Notes under the pieces: generated by a model
Databases searched by the model: none
The model's input: only the letters and a program-made list of their open reading frames with translations
Told to the model about the DNA's origin: nothing
Translations under genes and position numbers: made by a program
Shown here: positions 1 through 8,914 of the stretch, piece by piece
Position numbering within the stretch: the stretch's first letter is position 1
How the letters are laid out: the number at the start of each line of letters is the position of its first letter
Assembly (NCBI RefSeq): GCF_012272855.1
Contig: NZ_JAAXCQ010000005.1
Location: forward strand, 1-64,000
DNA length: 64,000 bases
Reading direction: 5' to 3'
DNA from: Arenibacter sp. 6A1
Lineage (GTDB): Bacteria; Bacteroidota; Bacteroidia; Flavobacteriales; Flavobacteriaceae

Positions 1-46
1 GAACTTTTTATTCTTTTCTTCTTCGCCCTGTCTCCCAAAGCGGCTG

Positions 47-76
47 CAAATGTACAGCTTCTTTTTTATCCGGCAA
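47..76 (-). promoter_or_regulatory. Promoter P1 of a leftward transcription unit, probably stable RNA
   Basis: On the minus strand a TTG (74-76) and TACATTTG (47-54) are 19 bp apart, matching the Bacteroidetes -33/-7 consensus exactly. The transcript would run off the left edge. The leader reads ...AAAAAGTTC at the window end, which resembles the start of flavobacterial 16S rRNA leaders; that identity is inference. Confidence 0.75.
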
Positions 77-197
77 GCTTTTTTGAAAAAATTAAATTCT
101 TTCTTTTTGGCCCGGCCGATAATGGAAACAAAACTCAATGAACATGGCGCTCTTAACGCCTTTTCCGTTTGCGCGGCACTGCCTCGCTAGCGGACGG

Positions 198-227
198 CAA
201 AGGTACGCCACTTTCTAAAACTGGCAA
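198..227 (-). promoter_or_regulatory. Promoter P2, tandem to P1
   Basis: The minus strand has TTG (225-227), 19 bp, then TACCTTTG (198-205). The sequence upstream of both P1 and P2 contains a run of T, GAAA-type tract and CTTGCC, so the two promoters look like duplicates. Tandem strong promoters about 150 bp apart are typical of rRNA operons. Confidence 0.75.
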
Positions 228-374
228 GGTTTTTTTTGAAAGATTTTATGATTATTTTCAGAAACACTTTTAACCTATTTGTTTTCAGTTATTTACACAC
301 CTAAGCTGCTTGAAAGTCAAAAATTGATCAGCAATAAACAATGACTTTCGTTATTAATTAGCTTCTCGTTCGCT

Positions 375-462
375 CCGCGAAGTCTCACGACTTCACGGCA
401 TACACCATTTTGAACCTTCCACTATAATGCACCCGCTCCGCAAAGTCGGGAGACTTTGCGGA
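375..462. repeat. Two related palindromes (REP-like hairpins)
   Basis: Arms CCGCGAAGTC (375-384) and GACTTCACGG (389-398) form a hairpin with one mismatch. Arms TCCGCAAAGTC (437-447) and GACTTTGCGGA (452-462) form a perfect 11-bp hairpin with a GGGA loop. Both are preceded by GCTCCGC or similar and lie 62 bp apart. No U-run follows either, so they are not standard terminators. The rest of 228-494 shows no gene. Confidence 0.6.
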
Positions 463-494
463 ACAGGCCATTTGTTTACTGTTAGTTGTAAAAA

Positions 495-587
495 GCGTTA
501 GGGATTGCAGCGGCATCCTTTTTTAGAGGGCCACAGGACCTTTAAAAAAGATATAGCGGAAAGCCCGCCCCTTAGAGGAACGCCCAA
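495..587 (+). repeat. Dispersed structured repeat, copy A (diverged)
   Basis: This is the most diverged of six copies of an intergenic element that begins GCGTTAGGGA, contains CGGCATCC and GATATAGC, and ends AACGCCC. Ends GCGTT and AACGC can pair. The central stem here is TTTTTTA (519-525 region) against TAAAAAAGAT, whereas other copies use ATCCC against GGGAT: the sequence changes but pairing is kept. It lies beyond the 3' end of the Porin_10 gene. It may correspond to a known flavobacterial RNA motif such as Flavo-1, which I cannot verify. Confidence 0.7.
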
Positions 588-671
588 AACATACTTAAAA
601 ACAAAGTATAATCGCCATGGCACCTACAAAAGGAACCTCAACAAACCATTTTTAGCCCTCCCTTATAACCT

Positions 672-2660
672 CTATGAAAAGAAATTCCAGACCAAGCCAA
701 AGCGAATTACGAAATCGCGGTACGGATAGTTAGGCGCGGCATAATATTTTTTGGGAGAGAAAAGAGAGTTGAAGTGCTCTGCCTTTAAAAATATCCTGGT
801 TTGCTGCACCCGGGCATTTATAAAAAAATCTAACATTGGAAAACCTCCTAATTCCTCCTTGTCCTGAATAAAAAACTCACCCAACACCGGATTATAAGCA
901 TCCATATTATAGGCCGTAAAATACTTAAGCGTTATGCCGGTCTGCAAGTACATGGCCTTTTTAAACACATCATTGGAGTAATATAGCGTGTTTCTGGTAA
1001 CCAATTCCGGAAGGTTTAACACCGCATTGTTCTGGGTTACGTTTTGATACATCACCGTATTATTCAAGGCAAAATTCTTCCACTTAAACTCCTTTGCATA
1101 CTTAAGCTTTAAAAGATCGACACTAGAATTTTCCTGAAAAGGCTTTACAAATGCTTGTTCCGCACCTTCTACGATAGCCTGATTTGGGTCGGAAGCAAAG
1201 TAGGTATAATTGTCCATGGCAGTGTACTTGGCCATAATATTACCCCATACTTTTGCCCGCAAATTAAATTCCAGGCTCTGTATGTCTTGCTTTTTAAAGT
1301 CGTCTGTATGCTGCCAATTGTAGTTGCTATATTCACTTTGATACAACAAGAAGTTATAATCGGGCATCTTGGAAGAGGAATGAATCGAAACGTCTACCTC
1401 ATTGTTCTTATTGATCTTATACCCTACAGCAGCATCGAGCAGACTCCCTGTTAAGGCTCCGGAAACAGCAGTTTTAAATTTTCCGTCAATACGCAGGTTA
1501 CCTATCTTTTTATGGTATATACCCCCTATCGCAACCTCATCTCCTTTAAGCTGACTTTGTATAAGCTGCTCCGGGGTTTGCACTACAGAATTAAAGAAGT
1601 AGTTATACTGGTAGAGATCCACAAATGCGGTTACCACCCCTAGGGTGTTATTCTGAAACTGACCATTTAGCTGGTTATACATGGTCTTTAAAGTAGCCTT
1701 ATCGTTTATAACCGATAAAAAGCTTTCTCCAAAATACCTGTTCCCTTGGGCTTGTTTAAACTGGTAGAATTTAGTCTCATAATTAAACTCGTGCCCTAGG
1801 CTCAGCGCCGTTTTTCTTGTCTTGGCCGAATCTGACTTCTTCCCGAACAATTGGTATTGATGATCTAGAAAATACCGTTTCCCCAACACCCTATTATTGG
1901 CATTGGAAAATAGAACATCCAATCTAGAGCGATCCTTAAATTCTGGATCTTCGGATTCGAATTGCAATTCTTTGTTGGCCAAGCCACCGTTTTCTTCGGT
2001 AATTGCATTTTGGGCTGCCATATGCATCCTAAGCCTGTAGCGGTTATTCTTGGTCAGGTAATTAGAAGTCATCTTAAAATTACCGGACTCTGCCTGATTT
2101 GCCTGATATTTCCCCAAGGACCTAAAACCCTTATAGGCAATAGAAAAATTTAATCTTTTAGAGGTATTAAAAGCCAAGAGCGCATCGAGCAACTGCCCCT
2201 GCTCAAAGGTGGTTTTAAACATAAGATCGGTCATAGGGGTAGCGACATTATAATAGTCGATCTCATATGCCTCTAGGTAATTAAAATGTTTGGCTTTTGC
2301 CCCTATCCCAGGGTAGTTCGTTTTTTGGTCAAAATTAGCACCCAACCTATTATAAGGTTGACCGACATTGGAAAATGGCATTAGCTCAAAATCGTCCCGT
2401 CTTAAAAAATTGTATTTATATTCTTTTTGAATAGAAATAGTAGTATCCAAAAAGGTAGTATCTCTTTGATAGTTTATAATCTTATAATCCTTGATCGTAA
2501 TTTCCTGGACATTCGGCTTTCCTTTTTGTTTAGACGGCAAATTTCGCCTGTTTTTCTCCATAGGCGAAGCCTCCAACTTTTTTGGGGCTGCAATCGAATC
2601 TTCTTGTGCCATAACGGCCTGACCAAAAAACACTATAAAAAGCGTCAATAAATATCTCAT
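672..2660 (-). CDS. Putative porin, Porin_10 family
   Basis: The 662-residue protein starts with a signal peptide (residues 1-18, cleaved after VMA) followed by a short charged region and a long stretch of alternating polar and aromatic residues typical of an outer-membrane beta barrel. It ends in an aromatic-rich strand, RFGLVWNFFS. Sequence pattern and length match the Bacteroidetes 'putative porin' family (PF14121), whose substrate is unknown. A -7 box TAACTTTG (2679-2686, minus) lies 18 bp before the ATG. The gene is separated from the upstream SusD gene by a terminator, so it is probably transcribed alone. Confidence 0.8.
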   Translation of the reverse strand: MRYLLTLFIVFFGQAVMAQEDSIAAPKKLEASPMEKNRRNLPSKQKGKPNVQEITIKDYKIINYQRDTTFLDTTISIQKEYKYNFLRRDDFELMPFSNVGQPYNRLGANFDQKTNYPGIGAKAKHFNYLEAYEIDYYNVATPMTDLMFKTTFEQGQLLDALLAFNTSKRLNFSIAYKGFRSLGKYQANQAESGNFKMTSNYLTKNNRYRLRMHMAAQNAITEENGGLANKELQFESEDPEFKDRSRLDVLFSNANNRVLGKRYFLDHQYQLFGKKSDSAKTRKTALSLGHEFNYETKFYQFKQAQGNRYFGESFLSVINDKATLKTMYNQLNGQFQNNTLGVVTAFVDLYQYNYFFNSVVQTPEQLIQSQLKGDEVAIGGIYHKKIGNLRIDGKFKTAVSGALTGSLLDAAVGYKINKNNEVDVSIHSSSKMPDYNFLLYQSEYSNYNWQHTDDFKKQDIQSLEFNLRAKVWGNIMAKYTAMDNYTYFASDPNQAIVEGAEQAFVKPFQENSSVDLLKLKYAKEFKWKNFALNNTVMYQNVTQNNAVLNLPELVTRNTLYYSNDVFKKAMYLQTGITLKYFTAYNMDAYNPVLGEFFIQDKEELGGFPMLDFFINARVQQTRIFLKAEHFNSLFSPKKYYAAPNYPYRDFVIRFGLVWNFFS

Positions 2661-2840
2661 TGTACAAACTTACGAAGGCAAAGTTACTTTTTTTGTCCTT
2701 AACGGAATGTAAAAGTTTAAAAAACAGCTTCACATTTCCTTGCTAAAATAAGGATTCCCCTTAAAGGATTTCCAAAATTCCACACTTCCTAAAACTCATA
2801 TGTCAAGACTCCCTTCTTTCCACCCCTCCCAACCCCATAA

Positions 2841-2877
2841 AAAAAGGCCTGCAAAGATTTTCTTTACAGGCCTTTTT
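2841..2877 (-). terminator. Rho-independent terminator of the SusCD unit
   Basis: AAAAAGGCCTG (2841-2851) pairs with CAGGCCTTTTT (2867-2877), extended inward by AAAGA/TCTTT. Read on the minus strand it ends in a U-run, 27 bp beyond the SusD stop. The A-run on the other side makes it potentially bidirectional. Confidence 0.85.
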
Positions 2878-2903
2878 AAAATATGACTTTAAAAACTATA
2901 GTT

Positions 2904-4460
2904 TTAATTTAAATCCCAAAACAATTTAGTTTCCGCTTCGTCACCACCTATAGCGGTAGAAGCCGATGTATAATTAGTACCGTTAAGGGTTTGCTCTACG
3001 ATAGGATAGGTATATCTATTAGGGAAGCCGGATACGGCTTCCGCTGGCGTTGCCATTACTGGGTAGTCTAATAACCTTATAGACGTCCAAGCTTCCAATC
3101 CCCTATTATAAAGAGCGATCCATTTCTGAGTACCGATCACCTCTTTCCAAGGCGTAGTTGCCGTACTAGCTGCGATAGCCGAATCGTAATCGACATGCGC
3201 CAAGGCCAAATAATCTGCTGTTTCCGCGGCATTTCCGCCCCAGTATTCTATGGAAGCTGTGATTCCCATATCATAATGTTCTTTCGCGGTACCTCCTACT
3301 GCAAAACCTCTCTCTACAGCCTCTGCCAATAAAAACTCCACTTCGGCATAATCCATTATAACTCCTGGCTCCGTAGCCGCTTCTACCCTAGGTGCCACTT
3401 GGCTATGAGAAGAAAAATTTGCCGTATTACCAATTTCACCGCCAAAATAAACAACTTCTTCAACCGATGGATCTGCATCGATATTGGGAGCGAAATAATA
3501 CTTCAACCTAGGATCAGTACTGGTTACAGATCCTGGCACTACCGTACGGTTGTCTTCTTCATTAATAACTCCATCATCATTGGAATCTTCCAAATACTCA
3601 TAACTTCTTGGCTGCATAATATCTACTATGGTTGTTGCCGCCACAAAATCGTGTCTCCCGCTTAAAACCAAATTGTCGTGTATTGGGTTTGTATTCGGGT
3701 CGGCCGATAAATACGCATAGGTAGCGTTGTCATCGTTACTCGCCAATACTCCAGAAAGCACAGCGCTTTCTACCGTAGTCTTTGCAAAGGAATTGTCTAC
3801 ATCCGACAATAAAATCCCCATTCTAAGTTTTAAGGAATTGGCAAACTTTTTCCACTGAGTAACATTGCCATTATATATCCTGTCTTCTCTCCCAAAACTC
3901 CCTACAGACTCATCCAAACCATTGATTGCAATGGTCAACCTTTCGATTAGATCCTTGTAAACGGTTAAGCCGTCGTCATATTTAGGCGTCAGGATATCGA
4001 TATTCAAGGCTTCAGAATAAGGAACATCGCCAAAAGTCTCTACCAATACACTATAAGCATACACCTTTAAAATTTCTATTACCAATAGCTTGTTTGGTTT
4101 TTGAACCTCTAATTCTGGCAGATAGGTGGTAGCCGCTATATTTATTTCGGCTTCGTTCAAATCTTTAAGCACATCCTTATACAAAACATCCCATTGTGTT
4201 TGCGGAATGTTTCTCGTTACCTGATCATAGTTACTTTCATCGGTATAGGTTGTTTCCTGTAAAAACTGCGCCCACAACTTGGTATTGTTGTTGTTCACAT
4301 TCAAATCGACGATTTGATCTACAAGACTCTTTTGTGCCCCTGTAAACAGACTCTCCCCAGGAACAGTAGACGGATCCTTAATGTTCTCATTTAAACCTTC
4401 GAGGTTATCAGAACACGAAGCGAGCATTACCGCTGTCATCAATATTAATATTTTCTTCAT
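2904..4460 (-). CDS. SusD/RagB-family nutrient-binding outer membrane lipoprotein
   Basis: The 518-residue protein has a lipoprotein signal with lipobox LASC (Cys16) followed by SDN, an acidic Bacteroidetes surface-export type start. The body carries SusD_like_2-type features: an N-terminal helical TPR-like part and a C-terminal stretch GLEAWTSIRLLDYP. It would sit on the cell surface as the lid of the SusC transporter encoded 12 bp upstream. No glycoside hydrolase, sulfatase or regulator is adjacent, so the ligand (glycan or peptide) cannot be inferred. It is transcribed with SusC and ends at the hairpin at 2841-2877. Confidence 0.92.
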   Translation of the reverse strand: MKKILILMTAVMLASCSDNLEGLNENIKDPSTVPGESLFTGAQKSLVDQIVDLNVNNNNTKLWAQFLQETTYTDESNYDQVTRNIPQTQWDVLYKDVLKDLNEAEINIAATTYLPELEVQKPNKLLVIEILKVYAYSVLVETFGDVPYSEALNIDILTPKYDDGLTVYKDLIERLTIAINGLDESVGSFGREDRIYNGNVTQWKKFANSLKLRMGILLSDVDNSFAKTTVESAVLSGVLASNDDNATYAYLSADPNTNPIHDNLVLSGRHDFVAATTIVDIMQPRSYEYLEDSNDDGVINEEDNRTVVPGSVTSTDPRLKYYFAPNIDADPSVEEVVYFGGEIGNTANFSSHSQVAPRVEAATEPGVIMDYAEVEFLLAEAVERGFAVGGTAKEHYDMGITASIEYWGGNAAETADYLALAHVDYDSAIAASTATTPWKEVIGTQKWIALYNRGLEAWTSIRLLDYPVMATPAEAVSGFPNRYTYPIVEQTLNGTNYTSASTAIGGDEAETKLFWDLN

Positions 4461-4472
4461 CTTATATCTTTT

Positions 4473-7400
4473 TTAAAATTGTATTTTAACATTAAAACCT
4501 ATATCTCTGGTCGTTGGTAAAGGACTCACCGAGTACCCTTGTAAATTACCAGCTCCCAATCCTCCTTCTGGATCTTCATGAGGAATATTTTTATCAATGA
4601 TCCATAGGTTAGAACCAACAAGACTTAAAGAAACATTCGTTAAAAAAGTATCTTCAATTATTTTTTTAGGCAAATTGTAAGCAATGGCCACCTCTCTTAG
4701 TTTTACATATCCAGCATCGTACACAAATGCTTTGTTTGGCAACCCTCTACGATAACCAAAGGCCCCAAACCTGTCTGCCTGAATACGTGTAGTATTAGGA
4801 GACCCGTCTGCATTTACACCTGGATTAATAAATCCACCTCCATCAGAAAGTGTATTTCTTACTGGATTTCCAAGATCATTGATAAAAGCAGTCTCGGCAT
4901 ACAAACCGGTGGCTCTACCATAATACTGGTCTAGAGAGAAGATACTTCCTCCTTTTTGAATATCGATCAAAAAGCTAAGCGATAGGTTTTTGTAGTTAAA
5001 GCTATTAGAGATACCCATTAACCAATCTGGGTTAGAATCGCCAATAACATTATTGGAACTAGAAGTCTTCACGTATTCGCCATTGGCGGCATTTACCACT
5101 GGTTCTCCGTTCAAATAAGTATAGTCTGTCCCTTGGATAACACCGTAAGGTTCTCCAACGGTGGCATTAATGGTAACACCGCCCTGAAAAGATCCTAGCT
5201 GAAGGTTTTCGATACCTTCTTCCAAAGAAATAACTTCGTTTCTATTTCTAGTCCAGTTAAGGTTTACGTTCCATCTAAAATCATCGGTTTTCACAGGCAT
5301 CCCCATTAAGGAAACCTCAAGACCTTTATTTTCTATTTCCCCAGCATTCAACACTTTTTCCGTATACCCTGTTGCCGTTGAAACTGGCACTCCAAATATT
5401 TGATCTACAGAATTGGTTTTATAGTATGCAAAATCGAATCCTAACCTATTTTGAAAAAACTTCATTTCTAAACCAGCCTCAAAACTTTGGGTTCTCTCTG
5501 GTTTTAATGCTGGATTCTTTTTTCTGTTACCAACAGAAGTGTTCGGTGTTCCGATCGGCGTATTTACGATATAACTATCATAAAGAAAATCGAATGGCGC
5601 ACTATTTCCTACCTCAGCATAGTTTAAGCGCAACTTACCAAATGACAAAGCGGGGGCATCAACAATGCTCGAGAACACAAAACTACCGGCAACAGAAGGA
5701 TAATAGAAAACACTATTATCTTCAGGAAGCGTAGAGGAATGGTCTCTTCTAATGGTAGCATCTAAATACAACATATTATTATACCCTAAAGAAGCACTGG
5801 CAAAAACACCATCAACGCCAACTTTCTCGTCGCGCTCTACAGGCAATGGAAGCGGACCTACACTATTTTGTAGGGAATATAATTTAGGAACACTCAAACC
5901 ACCACTGGTAGACGAATAAATAGATTGGTATTCGCTACGTCTAATATTGGTTCCCAAGATTCCTTTCAGGTTAAACTTTTCGCTTAGGTCCTTATTAAAG
6001 TTAAGGGTCAGGTCATAATTCGTTTCTGTATTGTCAATGTTTCTTCTAGCATAACCGGCATCAACATTTCCTCTACTTACTCCAAAACTACTCGCTACAC
6101 TCCCATTGGCCCTTCTTTCTTCTTGCAGCTCAGAATACGTATCTGTAGCTACCCTAGCCATAACGCTTAACCAATCTGTCACCTCATAATTTAAGGATAC
6201 ATTCCCGATAAAACGACCTCTCGAATCATTCTGATAGTTTTCATATCTAGTCCAATAAGGGTTGTCCCAGAAAATAGGAACTGATCCCGCCTCCGAAGTC
6301 GCTGGGTTCCAAGTGACATTCCTACCAGTAATTCTATAGATATCTTCCAAATCCTTTAAATCTACGTTCGTTTGCCACCACTGCTTAAACATCCCAACGA
6401 TGTTATCACCATATCCGGTGGAGTTTCTACCCAAGCCACTAGTTTTAATATAATTTGCGTACCCTGTTACGGTAAACTTATCGTTAAGCTTCATGGTACC
6501 GCTCATTGAAAAGTTGTGCTTCTTAATAGAACTATTCGGCATCAACCCTTTTTGATCAAACTGAGTGTAGTTCATTCTATAGGAACCAGCATCGGAAGCC
6601 TTTTCCATAGAAACAGAATTAGTAGTGGTTACCGGTGTCTCAAAAAAGCTTATCGGACCATTTTTAGCATTTATCCAAGGCGTTGCTTTTCTATAGTTCG
6701 GAGACTCAGGATCAAAAGAATCCCACTGATACACTAATAAATTAGGGTCAAAAGGCGCTCCATAAGAACCATCTTCGGTATATACTACCACTTGGTCATT
6801 ATTTCCATCGCCAGTCACATCTTCTTCGTACCAATATCCGTCTGGACCATCGTAATAATGTCCATAACCAGCACCGTATTGGGTCTGATACTTGGCAAAA
6901 GTACTTTTATCTATGGATCCAAAAGAAACTCCCGAATTTACCGTTACGCCGATACCATCGGTTTTACCACCTTTTTTTGTAGTAATCATAATAACACCGT
7001 TGGCTGCTCTAGATCCGTATAGTGCCGATGCCGCAGCACCTTTAAGCACGTTTACAGATTCAATGTCTTCTGGGTTAATATCGGAAGCAGCATTACCATA
7101 ATCGTAATACCCTCCGCTACCGTTAGCTTGTCCTGTTGCATTAGAAGTTGCATTACTTACAGGAACCCCATCTATCACAAACAAGGCCTGGTTACTTCCC
7201 GTCAAAGAAGCATTTCCTCGGATGACCACATTGGTAGACCCTCCGAAGTTGTTATTTTTCTTAATCTGAATACCAGAAGCCTTTCCTGAAAGCGCGTTTA
7301 CAAAATTCCCGCTCTTAACAGTGTTCAGCTCCTCGCCCTTTACCTCCTGAGTGGCATATCCCAAGGATTTTTTATCCCTAGAAATACCCAAGGCAGTTAC

Positions 7401-7718
7401 TACAACCTCTTCTAGCGCCTGCGCATCCTCTTCCATAGAAACATTAATGGTAGATGACGCACCTATCACGACAGACACGCTCTTTTGTCCTAAATACGTA
7501 AACAAAAGCGTTTGCCCTACCTGGCCCTGAATAGTGTAATTACCGTCGAAATCTGATTGAGTACCATTGGTTGTTCCTTGTACAATAATATTTACCCCAG
7601 GCAATGGAATACCGTTTCCATCTGTTACATTTCCTGAAATAGTTTTATCCTGCCCATAGGACAACCCCATTATGAACACCATTAAAGGCGTCAAAATCCA
7701 AGTCAATTTTGGTTTCAT
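4473..7718 (-). CDS. SusC/RagA-family TonB-linked outer membrane transporter
   Basis: The 1081-residue protein has a signal peptide (1-22), a carboxypeptidase-like regulatory domain (about 24-105, with GNVTDGNGIPLPGVNIIV), then the SusC signature EEVVVTALG and a plug domain with ALYGSRAANGVIMITTKKGG near residues 232-250. The remainder is the 22-strand barrel, ending in GFNVKIQF. It imports an oligomeric nutrient using TonB energy with the downstream SusD partner. The 570-bp AT-rich region upstream carries two short inverted repeats that may be operators. No anti-sigma/sigma pair or hybrid two-component gene is nearby. Confidence 0.95.
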   Translation of the reverse strand: MKPKLTWILTPLMVFIMGLSYGQDKTISGNVTDGNGIPLPGVNIIVQGTTNGTQSDFDGNYTIQGQVGQTLLFTYLGQKSVSVVIGASSTINVSMEEDAQALEEVVVTALGISRDKKSLGYATQEVKGEELNTVKSGNFVNALSGKASGIQIKKNNNFGGSTNVVIRGNASLTGSNQALFVIDGVPVSNATSNATGQANGSGGYYDYGNAASDINPEDIESVNVLKGAAASALYGSRAANGVIMITTKKGGKTDGIGVTVNSGVSFGSIDKSTFAKYQTQYGAGYGHYYDGPDGYWYEEDVTGDGNNDQVVVYTEDGSYGAPFDPNLLVYQWDSFDPESPNYRKATPWINAKNGPISFFETPVTTTNSVSMEKASDAGSYRMNYTQFDQKGLMPNSSIKKHNFSMSGTMKLNDKFTVTGYANYIKTSGLGRNSTGYGDNIVGMFKQWWQTNVDLKDLEDIYRITGRNVTWNPATSEAGSVPIFWDNPYWTRYENYQNDSRGRFIGNVSLNYEVTDWLSVMARVATDTYSELQEERRANGSVASSFGVSRGNVDAGYARRNIDNTETNYDLTLNFNKDLSEKFNLKGILGTNIRRSEYQSIYSSTSGGLSVPKLYSLQNSVGPLPLPVERDEKVGVDGVFASASLGYNNMLYLDATIRRDHSSTLPEDNSVFYYPSVAGSFVFSSIVDAPALSFGKLRLNYAEVGNSAPFDFLYDSYIVNTPIGTPNTSVGNRKKNPALKPERTQSFEAGLEMKFFQNRLGFDFAYYKTNSVDQIFGVPVSTATGYTEKVLNAGEIENKGLEVSLMGMPVKTDDFRWNVNLNWTRNRNEVISLEEGIENLQLGSFQGGVTINATVGEPYGVIQGTDYTYLNGEPVVNAANGEYVKTSSSNNVIGDSNPDWLMGISNSFNYKNLSLSFLIDIQKGGSIFSLDQYYGRATGLYAETAFINDLGNPVRNTLSDGGGFINPGVNADGSPNTTRIQADRFGAFGYRRGLPNKAFVYDAGYVKLREVAIAYNLPKKIIEDTFLTNVSLSLVGSNLWIIDKNIPHEDPEGGLGAGNLQGYSVSPLPTTRDIGFNVKIQF

Positions 7719-8289
7719 TTATTTATTTTTTTGAATTAGTTACCCTCAAACTTCATAAAAATTAGTTAACAATCCTATTTTTTCTAACATTAAGAACTCT
7801 ATTTGTTAAATTAAAACCCATTATTACGTTTTTAATAATATTTTATAATTTTTATTAAATTATTATAACCAATAAAACCATTTTACGCGATTATAGCTTA
7901 CATAAACGTGTATTATTTAATTTTCATTAATAATTCCTTAATTTCACTATAATTTATAATTAACTGTATTCTTTACAGTTACTGAATTTACGCCTGTGTT
8001 TTTGAAATTTCACAGAACTTATTTTAACATAATATTTTGTTAATTATATTTTTTTGATTTCGCTGTGTTTTTCTTAAAAAAAAATGTTTGCACTGAGCGC
8101 CTAGGCTTTTTAAATTTAAAGCTTCCTTACTTCCTTCATGCTTCCTTATTTTGTAATTTTGGACCGTTATGCTATTAGCATGACGCTATATCTTTCATCT
8201 AGATTTTTCTATGATTAGAAATTTAGCCCGGCTATTCTTGGCTATAGCATTCCGAATTAGAAATTTCCATAAAAATTGAATATCAGAAT
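7719..8289. other. AT-rich divergent intergenic region between susC and rnhB
   Basis: No open reading frame is convincing here. A dyad AACTGTattctttACAGTT lies at 7962-7980 and a second, CTGTG (7994-7998) with CACAG (8011-8015), lies 14 bp further on; both could be operators for the SusCD unit. On the plus strand TAATTTTG at 8154-8161 is a possible -7 box for rnhB, with a leader of about 120 nt. These are sequence matches only. Confidence 0.4.
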
Positions 8290-8895
8290 ATGTTGGAACC
8301 ATACTTTAACACCCTTAATGAAGCGGGCACGGATGAAGCGGGCCGCGGGTGCTTAGCGGGCCCCGTAACTGCAGCCGCAGTAATTTTACCCGAACATTTT
8401 AAAAATGACATTTTAAACGATTCCAAAGTATTATCAGAACATAAGAGAAACCATCTTAGACCAGTCATAGAGGAAAATGCCCTGGCATTCGGAGTGGCCC
8501 ATGTCTTTCCGGACGAAATTGACAAGATAAATATCCTGAACGCCTCTTTTTTAGCCATGCACAAAGCCTTGGACCTAATTGAAAAGCAACCCGATTTTAT
8601 TATTGTAGATGGCAATAGGTTTACTACTTACCAAAATATACCCCATGCCTGTATTGTAAAAGGAGACGGAAAATACTTGAGCATCGCCGCTGCTTCGATT
8701 CTAGCAAAAACCTACCGCGACGCCTATATGGAAAAAATCCACTTGGAATTCCCCATGTACAATTGGAAAAAAAACAAAGGATATCCCACTAAGGAACATA
8801 GGGAAGCTATCCGAGAATTTGGTCTAACTCCCTACCACAGAAAAAGTTTTAGACAATTGCCCCAACAATTAAAGCTAGATATATTAAAACCTTAA
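8290..8895 (+). CDS. rnhB: Ribonuclease HII
   Basis: The 201-residue protein removes RNA from RNA:DNA hybrids, including single ribonucleotides, using two metal ions. The catalytic DEAGRG motif is at residues 15-20, followed by [18 protein letters not shown], an IIVDGNRF segment carrying the third acidic residue, and [20 protein letters not shown] with the fourth. [12 protein letters not shown] closes the domain. Length matches the family. The next gene begins 20 bp after the stop on the same strand, so the two are probably cotranscribed. Confidence 0.95.
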   Translation: MLEPYFNTLNEAGTDEAGRGCLAGPVTAAAVILPEHFKNDILNDSKVLSEHKRNHLRPVIEENALAFGVAHVFPDEIDKINILNASFLAMHKALDLIEKQPDFIIVDGNRFTTYQNIPHACIVKGDGKYLSIAAASILAKTYRDAYMEKIHLEFPMYNWKKNKGYPTKEHREAIREFGLTPYHRKSFRQLPQQLKLDILKP

Positions 8896-8914
8896 ATTTG
8901 TCGAAACCTTGATT

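Noticed and set aside
505-729. Plus-strand frame of 74 codons
   Set aside because: It runs through repeat copy A and into the antisense of the Porin_10 gene; composition is that of the repeat.
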